The translations under genes were made by a program, and so were the position numbers. A stretch of 6,645 nt of DNA from JAYFRC01 sp034926415. GTDB lineage: Bacteria > Bacillota > Clostridia > Oscillospirales > Oscillospiraceae. Shown one piece after another: positions 1 to 6,468 of this stretch. The stretch is from assembly GCA_034926415.1 (NCBI GenBank), contig JAYFRC010000005.1, forward strand, positions 1 to 6,645. The letters are read 5' to 3'. The first letter of the stretch is position 1; each line of letters begins with the position of its first letter. The notes beneath the pieces are model-generated. The model saw only the letters and a list, made by a program, of their open reading frames with translations. It ran no database searches and had not been told where the DNA came from.

Positions 1-182
1 AATAATGAATTGCTATTTGATAATTCTCCGGATAGTTTGTTTGTATTAAATGACTGCTCTAAATAGGCTTTCATATTTGATGGTGTGTTCATGTGAGCAA
101 AAGTTTCATTATATGTTCTATACGAAAAATCACAAAGTGTATGAATGTCATCTGGAATACATTGTCTAAATGTTAAATTCAA
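1..182 (-). CDS. GNAT-family N-acetyltransferase, N-terminal part (runs off the left edge)
   Basis: This partial gene reads leftwards from a TTG start at 182 and remains open for 60 codons to the window edge. The peptide begins MNLTFRQCIPDDIHTL and continues with TYNETFAHMNTPSNMKAYLE and a KLSGELSNSNS segment. This is the usual N-terminus of PaiA-like GNAT acetyltransferases: beta-1 with R-x-(6-7)-D, a helix 1 ending in a TF-type motif, then an 'NTPxNMxAYL' helix and an 'ExELSNPxS' segment leading into beta-2. Such enzymes move an acetyl group from acetyl-CoA to an amine or to a protein N-terminus or side chain; the substrate cannot be told from this part. The acetyl-CoA-binding motif A lies outside the window. 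The TTG start is chosen because a GGAGG lies 10 nt upstream and the family-like sequence begins there; no in-frame ATG occurs before codon 31. GC content is only about 29%, far below the neighbouring gene. Confidence 0.8.
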   Translation of the reverse strand, partial: MNLTFRQCIPDDIHTLCDFSYRTYNETFAHMNTPSNMKAYLEQSFNTNKLSGELSNSNSL

Positions 183-192
183 TTTTATATTT

Positions 193-197
193 CCTCC
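193..197 (-). promoter_or_regulatory. Ribosome binding site of the acetyltransferase gene
   Basis: The minus strand reads TATGGAGGAAATATAAAATTG. GGAGG is 10 nt before the TTG at 182. The spacing is slightly long, but no other start codon in this frame fits, so the site supports a TTG start. Confidence 0.65.
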
Positions 198-280
198 ATA
201 CTATATAAATAAATCTCACGGAATCTGTTTGCCTTTCTATAACAATGAAATTCAAATTCATTTTACCACGCTTTCCACAT

Positions 281-323
281 AAAAAAGACATACCTTCCCC
301 TTGGCGGAAAGTTATGCCTTTTT
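281..323 (-). terminator. Probable intrinsic terminator (minus strand)
   Basis: The outer arms AAAAAGACATA (282-292) and TATGCCTTTTT (313-323) pair with one mismatch (A288/C317). Further pairs at 294-299 with 306-311 extend the stem, leaving a small loop around 300-305. Read on the minus strand, the stem is followed directly by six T (286 to 281), as expected for a rho-independent terminator. It lies between the surface-protein operon and the acetyltransferase gene and would separate their transcripts. On the plus strand the 3' arm also ends in five T, so it may work in both directions. Confidence 0.6.
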
Positions 324-459
324 GGTCGGAGTGAAATTATAGGACTTGGAGAAATCCAGTCATACCAACGATTTGCAGGCACCCACAAGCAGTATTTACG
401 TTAAAAGCCAAAGAAAGCGCAACGTTTAAGGGCGTTCCGCAAAAACGGAATATCCTTGC

Positions 460-491
460 AAAAGGCCGTCGACTAATGTCGACGGCCTTTT
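460..491. terminator. Perfect 14-bp hairpin, likely bidirectional terminator
   Basis: The arms AAAAGGCCGTCGAC (460-473) and GTCGACGGCCTTTT (478-491) are perfectly complementary around a TAAT loop. Both strands end the stem in TTTT, which gives a short U-tract either way. It is the first strong hairpin downstream of the surface-protein stop codon, about 215 nt away, and is the best candidate for the end of that operon. The U-tract is short (four T, then C or G), so termination may be partial, with the hairpin at 281-323 acting as a second stop. Confidence 0.6.
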
Positions 492-497
492 CAATGG

Positions 498-513
498 AAA
501 GTGTGAACACTTT
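498..513. repeat. Short inverted repeat beside the terminator hairpin
   Basis: AAAGTGT (498-504) and ACACTTT (507-513) are perfect inverted 7-bp arms around GA. It could be an operator-like site or a small accessory hairpin in the 3' untranslated region of the surface-protein operon. Its location, only 7 bp from the 14-bp hairpin, favours an RNA-structure role, but this is not certain. Confidence 0.4.
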
Positions 514-706
514 AGATGCTATGCCCTCGTCTCGCTCCAAAGGCAGCCCGGTATAGCGTTTGCGCTTGGAAGGTGTAATGTCTCGTCACTGCTCCTCATC
601 TGACGTGAAAACTCGAGACGCGGCCTTTGGTGCGGCATGGTCTTGAGCGGCAGGAAAACGGCGGGTACATGGCCCACCATGCTCTCGTCCTGCGTTAAAC
701 CGAACC

Positions 707-3700
707 TCAATCTAAGACAGTTTCGATGAATCTCTCCAGAATTACCGCGACTTCGGCTCTTGTCGCCGTGCCGTGCGGGGCAAAGCTCCCGCCGTCCCGC
801 CCTGTGATGATGCCGGTGCTCTGGCAGTACAGAGCCGCTGTTTGCGCCCAGCTTGAAACGGAGCCGGCGTCTGGGTAGCTGAGCTCGCTGTCCGTATCCG
901 CGGGCAGAGCGCTGAGGAAATCCGCGAAGCGATACAGGATCGCCGCCATCTGCTCGCGGCTGATCGGATCGTCCGGCCCGAACTCACCGTTTCCGTAGCC
1001 GCCGATGACGCCTTCTTCCGCCGCCCAGTCCACGTATTTCCCGTAATAATCGTCATAATCGCAGTCGGTGAAAGAGTGGGTGTCCGCAGTTTCGATCCCG
1101 CCGTAGCTGCGCTCGTACAGCCGTCCGATCACGGTTGCGAACATCGCGCGGGTCATGCCTGTGTCGGGTGAAAACTTGCCGTCTCCAGTGCCGTTAAACA
1201 GCTCGCGTTCGGTGACAAAATCAACGTAGCTTTTCGCCCAATGCGAGCCGATGTCCGAAAAGCTCTTGGCGTTTTGTTTTACAAGCACGGTGACGCCCTC
1301 CGGCGCGATGTACTTACCGCCAGCCGCGAAACCGATGAATACATCGTTTCCGCCTACATCAATATAGTACGGCAGGCCGTCAGCCTCGTCGTAGGAACCC
1401 GCGTTGCTTACGACCAGCGCGTAAGGCGAGAACTCCGTGGCCTCGAACACGAGGTACCACACGCCGTTTATCTGCTTTAGCTGTGAATTAAGCGTTGTGA
1501 CTGTCCCGTCGTCGGATTTATGCATGATGGAAAGCTGATCTTTAACGTCCAGCAGTTCGTCCGGTATCGGCAGGGAGATTTTCACGGCGTAGCCGTCCTT
1601 CGGCTCGGTTTTGGTGTCGGTCCCCTTGATATACAGGGAGATATCGAATGGGTAAACCTTGTCTCCCGCTCCGAGACCGAAGTTGGCGGCGTTCTCTTCC
1701 GTGTCCGTGACCTTGACTTCAACGGAGCTTGAAAACGCGTTGCTCATATTGGCCTCGGCTTTTATCTCGCCCTCGCTGTCGCCAAAAATCACGCTGCTTG
1801 TCTCCGTCACGGTTATGGTCCTGCTCGGTGTGTAATCGCCGTCGCCGGAGCCGGAGCTGCTGTTGGTCGCAGGTTCGCTGATAACAAGATCCGTACCGCT
1901 CAGGGAAAACTCATAGCCCGTGTTGGCGCAGCTGAACTTGCTGCTGTTCCCGACAACGCCGCTGACCGCGACGGTTTCTCCCGCCGTGATGCTGTCGCCG
2001 TATTCCACACTGACCTCGGCTCCGCTGTAGTAAGTCGGGGATGCTTCGCCGTCGTTGGCGAATATCGGCACGTTTGTCCAGACGTCCGCCGTGCCTGAAA
2101 TGCTGGGAGTTCCGGACAGATGGACTTCGGCCGCCGCTCCGTCATTGAAAAAATAATTATTAATCGCCGGACAGCCTGAGGCGGTGTTTTCAATGGTGCC
2201 GCCGCTTATGTACAGAAGCGAGCTTACGCCGTTGTTGTCGCCGTTGAATATGGTGCCGCGGGACCAGCTGGTCGGGTCTGTCTGGGTGTTGGCGCTTGTG
2301 ATGGTGCCGCCCGTGATACGGAAGGTACCGCCCCAGAGGCAGAGGGCGCAGCCGTCTCCGGCTTCGATCCTGCCACCGCTTATGCTGACGTTCGCCCCCG
2401 AACCTCCGGCGCTTACGGTATAGGATCCCGACGAAACAGTGCCGCCGGTTATATTGAGCGTTCCGCCGTCTAAACAAATCGCGCCGTACGTGCCGTTGGA
2501 GCAAATATATGTGCCGGTCCCGGTCCCGGCGTCCCACTGGCTTCCTGAAACAGAGACGGTTCCGGAACCTTCATTATAAATCGCGCAGCCGGTCCCCGTA
2601 TTCACCAATGCTGCGCCGTCCACGGCGGCGGATGCTCCATCCAGCAACAGCGTGCCATAATCGTTGTTGCTGCCGCTCAGCTTACCTTTCAGCGTGTACG
2701 TGCCGTTCGAGCCGAGATACACGATGCCGAATCCGATGTCGAGCGTGCCGTCAAGGTCGGACGTGCCCGTGCCCGTGGCGCCGAACCAGATGGTGGCCGA
2801 ACCGCCGTTGACCTCAGAGCTTATGTAGTTCATGGCGGAGCCTATGGTCAGGCCGGTGCCGATAGTGTTAAAATCGCCGCCGCTTACGGAGCGGTAGAGA
2901 TTGCAGGAGCCCGACGATCCGGTGATCACATAAACGGCGTTGGAGACGCTGGGCCGCGCGTACAGGACGACCGTCCTTGAAATCGTGCTTCCGCCGTCGG
3001 TGATCGACGCTTTCAGGTAGGCCGTCCCGCTGCTCACAACCGTCGCGGCGCCGTTTGTGACGCTTATAATGCTTTCGTTCAGAGAAGACCATGCCACGCC
3101 GTTTTCCGTACTGACGTTAAAGCCGCTTCCGACCGCAGAAGACGTCTCGCTGCCCGTAAGGAATGCCGGAGAAGCCGAGAGCTTTGCGGCTTGCGTGCTT
3201 TCCATTCCGCTGAGCCGGGGATAGAGATTTGCCTGCGTGCTCGACTCTGTTGTGAAAACCCAGTTTCCGGCCGTGCCGAGAAGGTTGGAAAGCCCGGTGC
3301 CGACCATCTCCGAGGTCAGCTTGCCCACCGCGCCCGCCGTGTCTTCCCAACAGACTCCGCCGCCCGGGAAAATCTGCTTGTCATAGTAACAGTTTTCCAC
3401 GGTACCGGAGTTTTCGTTACATCCCGCCACGCCGCCGTAGTAACCGGACACATAGTCCCAGACGTTTCCCGCATTGTAGCAGTACCGTACCGTGCCGGAG
3501 TCGTTATATCCCGCTACGCCTCCGCCAGTGCCGTCATCATTACTATCATTGCTTACGATCACGGCGCCCGTGTTGTAGCTGTATTGTACCGTACCGCCGT
3601 TATTGCTTCCCGTCACGCCGCCGGCAGTATCTTGCCCGTACACATTGCCCGTGTTGTAGCAATATTGCACCGTGGCGGCGAAGTCGTCGCTGGGCTTTTC

Positions 3701-5992
3701 ATTGTATCCCGCCACGCCGCCGATGCTACGGTTATAGCCGTCTCCTGTCACGGTGCCGGTGTTATAGCAGCCCGTTACAGTACCGCCATTGTGCCCCGCC
3801 ACGCCGCCGACATAATCATTGCTTCCGGTCACGGCGCCCGTATTATAGCAGCTTGTTATATCACCACCATTGGTTCCCACAACGCCGCCGACATTTTCGC
3901 CTATTCCGGTAACGGCACCCGTATTGCAGCAGTTGCTCACGATAGAATATTCGCGGTTACATCCAACTACACCGCCGGCAATATCGCTGCTGCAGGTCAC
4001 GGTGCCCGTGTTACAGCAGTTTCTTACCGTGCCAAAATAGTTATATCCCACCACACCGCCTGTGCTCCAGTCGCCTGCGATATAACTGTTTTCAACTTTC
4101 ACATTTTCGATCGTGCCGCCTTCCCCGAGACTGCCGAACAGGCCACGACAGTCGGAAGCACTGTTGATATAGACTCCGCTGATCTTGTACTCGGCGCCGT
4201 TAAAAACGCCTGAAAAAGGCTCTGTATTTCCTGTGTCGACGCCGATTGGCGTCCAACTGCTTAATGAAAACGTCACAGCGCCTGTTGCAGTACTGTCACT
4301 GTTGTTGTAAACGGCCCCCATCGTGCTTGCGGCAGTATCGAACGTCGTGTTTTCTCCGCTGCCGTCGCCTTTTGCGCCGCTTCCCAGCCAGTAAGTGGTT
4401 TCTCCCTGTTTTGAAACTTCCACAAGCCCCGTATCCGCATCGAAGGCAAACGTCACGCCTTCGTTGAGATCAATGTCAGCGGTTTGCCTGAAGTAAATGC
4501 CGTCAAAGTCCGTGCCTGCGTTGACTTGCTGCGCCAGATAAGCAAGCTGTTCCGCCGTGGATATCTCAAAGGCGGTGTCCGCCGTTGCTCCGGTGTGCTG
4601 CGGGTAGGAGCCGTCCGCAAAGGCCCAGTGGGCCGCCGTCCAGCCGTCGCCGACGACTCCGGTTTTCAGCGCGATGCCCTGCATATCCGAGGTCTGCTTG
4701 CCCTCGGCGCTGCCCGGCGCATCTGCGCTCACAGTATTGCTGCCGATACCGAGGAAGCTGCATTTATCCTTGTCGTAATAGCAAGATGTTATCGTGCTGT
4801 CATTGTATCCCGCAACGCCGCCGACATAATAGCCGCTGCCGGTAACGGCGCCAGCGTTATAGCAATATTGCACTGTGGCGGCGGATTCGGATGCAGAGCT
4901 TCTTCCCAACACACCGCCGATGCCATTGGATCCGGTAACGCTGCCCGTGTTGTAGCTGTACTGCACCGTACCGTCGAGATTGTCTCCCGCCACGCCGCCG
5001 ACTAAATCGAATCCGGTGACGCCGCCTGTATTATAGCAGTACTCCAACGTACCGCCGTCATTGGCTCCGACCACGCCGCCAGCTTTAGCGTCAGTGCTAG
5101 TCACGACGCCCGTGTTATAGCAGTACCATACCGTACTGTCGGCATTGTATCCTACAACGCCGCCGACATTACCGCTGGTGCCTGCGACGCTGCCCGTGTT
5201 ATAGCAGTACCGCAGCGTACTGGTGTAATCGTTGTATCCTACAACACCGCCGACATTACCGCCGGTGCCGGCGACGCTGCCCGTGTTATAGCAGTACCGC
5301 AGCGTACTGAAGTAATCGTATCCCACAACGCCGCCGACGTTATTACAGCCTTTCATATAGCTGTTCTCAACGCCGACGTATTGTACCGTGGCATAGTATA
5401 TATACCCGAACAGGCCCTGATAGTCGGAGCTGCCGTTGATATAGACCCCGCTCACGGTGTGGCCGTTGCCGTCAAATATGCCGGCAAAAGGATGATATCT
5501 GTCGGTGCCGATCGGCGTCCAGCTATTGAGCTCTCCGCTGTAGGCGCCCGTCGTCAGGTCATCCGACGTCAGCGCGTCGGCCGTGTACCACGTGCCCGCC
5601 GCGCAGGCCGCTGCCGTGTGGTACGTTGTCCCCTTTATGCCGGTGCCGAGATAGCCCGTGTTCGTTCCGTCCGTGACCGTCACGATGCCCGAGGCGGAAT
5701 CGAACGCAAAGCTTTCGTCGTTCAGATCGATGTCGGCGGTCAGGTAAAATGTTACGTATGGGGTGTAATGTCCGTTGCCGATATACTCCGACAGGTATTC
5801 CAACTCGGTTTTATCGCTGATGGAATAACAGCCGCCGTATGTCGCTTCGCCGCCGCTGTTATAAAGACTTGTCATGGTATCCGTCGCCGTGTACTCCGCG
5901 CTCGCCGCCGGCGTCACCGCGGGCAGGAGGCTTATCACCAAAGCCAGCGCCAGAAGGACCGACATAAGTTTTTTGCGAATGCTGTTTCTCAT
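707..5992 (-). CDS. Giant secreted GLUG-repeat / beta-helix surface protein with C-terminal SLH anchor
   Basis: This 1761-residue exported protein is probably a wall-bound adhesin or surface fibre. Residues 1-32 form a Sec signal peptide: basic MRNSIRKK, a hydrophobic core, and likely cleavage after ASA. Residues 54-465 and 474-927 are two related modules. Each has a header ('TADIDLN', 'SWTPIG', 'GVYIN..SD..GLFG'), an array of 26-36-residue GLUG-like repeats (GGVVGYN...YCYNTG.VTG), and a CYYDK cap followed by a 'GK.TS.M' segment. About 935-1012 is Ig-like. About 1075-1300 has SGG/TGGT-type turns typical of a right-handed beta-helix. A Ser/Gly linker (1377-1385) precedes a beta-rich stalk (1391-1530). 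SLH domains lie at about 1578-1622, 1641-1687 and 1705-1755 and should bind pyruvylated secondary wall polymer. No protease or glycosidase motif is evident. The ATG at 5992 overlaps the stop of the upstream receiver gene and has GGGAG 8 nt upstream. The ligand is unknown. Confidence 0.93.
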   Translation of the reverse strand: MRNSIRKKLMSVLLALALVISLLPAVTPAASAEYTATDTMTSLYNSGGEATYGGCYSISDKTELEYLSEYIGNGHYTPYVTFYLTADIDLNDESFAFDSASGIVTVTDGTNTGYLGTGIKGTTYHTAAACAAGTWYTADALTSDDLTTGAYSGELNSWTPIGTDRYHPFAGIFDGNGHTVSGVYINGSSDYQGLFGYIYYATVQYVGVENSYMKGCNNVGGVVGYDYFSTLRYCYNTGSVAGTGGNVGGVVGYNDYTSTLRYCYNTGSVAGTSGNVGGVVGYNADSTVWYCYNTGVVTSTDAKAGGVVGANDGGTLEYCYNTGGVTGFDLVGGVAGDNLDGTVQYSYNTGSVTGSNGIGGVLGRSSASESAATVQYCYNAGAVTGSGYYVGGVAGYNDSTITSCYYDKDKCSFLGIGSNTVSADAPGSAEGKQTSDMQGIALKTGVVGDGWTAAHWAFADGSYPQHTGATADTAFEISTAEQLAYLAQQVNAGTDFDGIYFRQTADIDLNEGVTFAFDADTGLVEVSKQGETTYWLGSGAKGDGSGENTTFDTAASTMGAVYNNSDSTATGAVTFSLSSWTPIGVDTGNTEPFSGVFNGAEYKISGVYINSASDCRGLFGSLGEGGTIENVKVENSYIAGDWSTGGVVGYNYFGTVRNCCNTGTVTCSSDIAGGVVGCNREYSIVSNCCNTGAVTGIGENVGGVVGTNGGDITSCYNTGAVTGSNDYVGGVAGHNGGTVTGCYNTGTVTGDGYNRSIGGVAGYNEKPSDDFAATVQYCYNTGNVYGQDTAGGVTGSNNGGTVQYSYNTGAVIVSNDSNDDGTGGGVAGYNDSGTVRYCYNAGNVWDYVSGYYGGVAGCNENSGTVENCYYDKQIFPGGGVCWEDTAGAVGKLTSEMVGTGLSNLLGTAGNWVFTTESSTQANLYPRLSGMESTQAAKLSASPAFLTGSETSSAVGSGFNVSTENGVAWSSLNESIISVTNGAATVVSSGTAYLKASITDGGSTISRTVVLYARPSVSNAVYVITGSSGSCNLYRSVSGGDFNTIGTGLTIGSAMNYISSEVNGGSATIWFGATGTGTSDLDGTLDIGFGIVYLGSNGTYTLKGKLSGSNNDYGTLLLDGASAAVDGAALVNTGTGCAIYNEGSGTVSVSGSQWDAGTGTGTYICSNGTYGAICLDGGTLNITGGTVSSGSYTVSAGGSGANVSISGGRIEAGDGCALCLWGGTFRITGGTITSANTQTDPTSWSRGTIFNGDNNGVSSLLYISGGTIENTASGCPAINNYFFNDGAAAEVHLSGTPSISGTADVWTNVPIFANDGEASPTYYSGAEVSVEYGDSITAGETVAVSGVVGNSSKFSCANTGYEFSLSGTDLVISEPATNSSSGSGDGDYTPSRTITVTETSSVIFGDSEGEIKAEANMSNAFSSSVEVKVTDTEENAANFGLGAGDKVYPFDISLYIKGTDTKTEPKDGYAVKISLPIPDELLDVKDQLSIMHKSDDGTVTTLNSQLKQINGVWYLVFEATEFSPYALVVSNAGSYDEADGLPYYIDVGGNDVFIGFAAGGKYIAPEGVTVLVKQNAKSFSDIGSHWAKSYVDFVTERELFNGTGDGKFSPDTGMTRAMFATVIGRLYERSYGGIETADTHSFTDCDYDDYYGKYVDWAAEEGVIGGYGNGEFGPDDPISREQMAAILYRFADFLSALPADTDSELSYPDAGSVSSWAQTAALYCQSTGIITGRDGGSFAPHGTATRAEVAVILERFIETVLD
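725..1261 (-). other. Three SLH domains (cell-wall anchor) of the surface protein
   Basis: SLH1 begins SFSDIGSHWAKSYVDF and ends with TRAMFATVIGRLY. SLH2 begins SFTDCDYDDYYGKYVDW and has SREQMAAILYRF. SLH3 begins SYPDAGSVSSWAQ and has TRAEVAVILERF. The motif corresponding to the polymer-binding ITRAE is intact only in SLH3 (TRAE); it is TRAM in SLH1 and SREQ in SLH2. Three SLH domains at the extreme C-terminus are the standard arrangement for non-covalent attachment to pyruvylated secondary cell-wall polymer. The protein ends five residues after SLH3, so the anchor is complete. Confidence 0.9.
3383..4111 (-). repeat. GLUG-like repeat array 2 (protein residues about 628-870)
   Basis: Seven units (aligned Cys at 659, 688, 715, 742, 778 and 838, with Ser at 805) are closed by a CYYDK unit at 868. 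Spacing is 27-36 residues, so this array is more diverged than array 1 and carries insertions, for example NEKPSDDFAA at 764-773 and SNDSNDDGTG near 814-823. The first two units read NCCNTG instead of YCYNTG, with a Cys pair. The array follows a header related to that of module 1, showing that the whole module was duplicated and not only the short repeats. Confidence 0.85.
4781..5374 (-). repeat. GLUG-like repeat array 1 (protein residues about 207-404)
   Basis: Six units carry a YCYNTG-type motif (aligned Cys at residues 234, 263, 291, 319 and 377, with Ser at 346), closed by a CYYDK unit at 404. Unit length is 27-31 residues. Each unit has GGVVGYN-type and CYNTG-type strands and is expected to make one coil of a beta-solenoid. 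At the DNA level the units share the minus-strand code for VGGVVG and CYNTG, so they resemble a degenerate tandem repeat of about 84-87 bp. The array is coding, not a CRISPR or other non-coding repeat. Confidence 0.85.
5162..5309 (-). repeat. Recent 87-bp in-frame tandem duplication inside array 1
   Basis: Bases 5162-5222 and 5249-5309 are offset by 87 bp (29 codons) and differ at only a few positions. The stretch 5184-5222 is identical to 5271-5309 over 39 bp. The other units are much more diverged at DNA level, so this pair probably arose by recent slippage or unequal recombination. The offset keeps the reading frame. Confidence 0.85.
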
Positions 5993-6429
5993 TTCATCTT
6001 CTCCCTTTCTGTAATCACCATATACTTTATCTGTCTGGCTTTTTGGACTTTATCCGCTTGTGTTCGGAGGGCTGCGCGTTTTTTTAGGTTTTCCACGCAC
6101 TTTTTGACTTTTTCTTTTTCCACCGGGCAGAGCAGAAAGCCGTCCGCCCCGGTCTCAAAGGCGTCGAGCGCGGATTTTTTCTCGTCGGACAGAAACACGA
6201 TCAGCACGCGCCCGTCCGCGGCCCTCAGCGCCTCGCCGGTTTTAAAACCCGGAAAGCGCGATCTCCCGGCATGGATGAACACGGCGTCCGGCCTTTCAGA
6301 CACCGCCTTTTCGAGGAACAGCTCTTTGGTTTTGATGACCGACGCCATCTCGATGTCTCCGCACTCCGAAAACCACTCAAGCAGCTTTTCCGTGCCGTCG
6401 ACCCCGTCGTCCAGCAGCAGTATTCGCAT
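5989..6429 (-). CDS. Receiver-only, atypical response regulator (pseudo-receiver), 146 aa
   Basis: The fold of a CheY-like receiver can be followed along the chain: beta-1 MRILLLDDG with the acidic pair D7-D8, beta-3 PDAVFIHAG (residues 47-55), beta-4 GRVLIVFLS with the switch residue S81, and beta-5 GADGFLLCPV (94-103). In normal receivers the end of beta-3 is the phospho-accepting Asp and beta-5 carries a KP pair. Here these positions are H53 and C101, so Asp phosphorylation is unlikely. After the domain there is only a basic tail of about 30 residues (118-146), with no helix-turn-helix or other output domain. Start: the frame is open upstream to 6534, but the ATG at 6429 is preferred because AGGAGG lies 8 nt upstream and beta-1 begins directly there. 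Its TGA overlaps the ATG of the surface-protein gene. It probably acts by protein-protein contact in the cytoplasm; the partner is unknown. Confidence 0.8.
   Translation of the reverse strand: MRILLLDDGVDGTEKLLEWFSECGDIEMASVIKTKELFLEKAVSERPDAVFIHAGRSRFPGFKTGEALRAADGRVLIVFLSDEKKSALDAFETGADGFLLCPVEKEKVKKCVENLKKRAALRTQADKVQKARQIKYMVITEREKMK
6001..6005 (-). promoter_or_regulatory. Ribosome binding site of the surface-protein gene, inside the upstream gene
   Basis: The minus strand reads AAAGGGAGAAGATGAAATGAG. GGGAG lies 8 nt before the ATG at 5992 and is made of the last codons of the receiver gene. An earlier ATG at 5997 belongs to the receiver frame (Met-Lys-stop), so it is not the start of the surface protein. 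The placement supports translational coupling through the ATGA overlap. Confidence 0.75.
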
Positions 6430-6437
6430 GGAACACG

Positions 6438-6443
6438 CCTCCT
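6438..6443 (-). promoter_or_regulatory. Strong ribosome binding site of the receiver gene
   Basis: The minus strand reads GGAGGAAGGAGGCGTGTTCC before the ATG. AGGAGG is 8 nt from ATG 6429, with a second GGAGG just upstream (6445-6449). This doubled Shine-Dalgarno fixes the start at 6429 and suggests strong translation. Confidence 0.8.
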
Positions 6444-6468
6444 TCCTCCATAAAAATGGATGAATATG

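Larger units (their letters stand above)
198..706. other. Intergenic spacer without a convincing gene
   Basis: About 510 bp lie between the surface-protein stop codon and the acetyltransferase ribosome binding site. Two overlapping short minus-strand frames (67 and 63 codons, both opening with TTG) are present, but neither has a ribosome binding site or a recognisable domain, and one runs through the perfect hairpin at 460-491. The spacer holds the two terminator-like hairpins, the inverted repeat at 498-513 and a small hairpin TTCCG/CGGAA at 435-450. GC content falls from near 50% at 400-700 to about 30% below 280. No tRNA, transposase remnant or clear promoter is visible. From memory, the segment at about 265-540 resembles short hypothetical reading frames seen in Clostridia genomes, so it may be a dispersed non-coding repeat; I could not check this. 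Confidence 0.5.

Noticed and set aside
198..280. Promoter for the acetyltransferase gene (TATATAGT just upstream of its ribosome binding site)
   Set aside because: The TATAGT is so close to GGAGG that the transcript would start within or after the ribosome binding site, and no -35 box fits; no better pair was found.
321..400. tRNA-like 3' end (minus strand ...CACTCCGACCA)
   Set aside because: The acceptor-like stretch ending in CCA resembles a tRNA end, but no T-arm with GGTTCRA, no anticodon arm and no complementary 5' acceptor strand follow.
337..540. Small minus-strand frame of 67 codons
   Set aside because: It starts with TTG without a ribosome binding site and runs through the perfect hairpin at 460-491, so structured non-coding sequence is more likely.
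519..710. Small minus-strand frame whose TTG overlaps the stop of the surface-protein gene
   Set aside because: The TTG/TGA overlap looks like coupling, but no Shine-Dalgarno is evident, and the 63-residue product has no hydrophobic segment or recognisable motif.
3191..4213. Long plus-strand open frame of 340 codons opposite the GLUG arrays
   Set aside because: It lies fully inside the minus-strand surface gene, has no recognisable domain, and its Ala/Val/Arg/His-rich repeats are the antisense reading of the GLUG repeats.
4781..5374. Regularly spaced DNA repeats that could be taken for a CRISPR array
   Set aside because: The repeats are in frame, degenerate, 84-87 bp apart, and encode a recognisable GLUG-like protein repeat.
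5381..6463. Plus-strand open frame of 360 codons across both genes of the operon
   Set aside because: It crosses two well-supported minus-strand genes, its sequence is low-complexity and Arg/Ala/Ser-rich, and it resembles no family.
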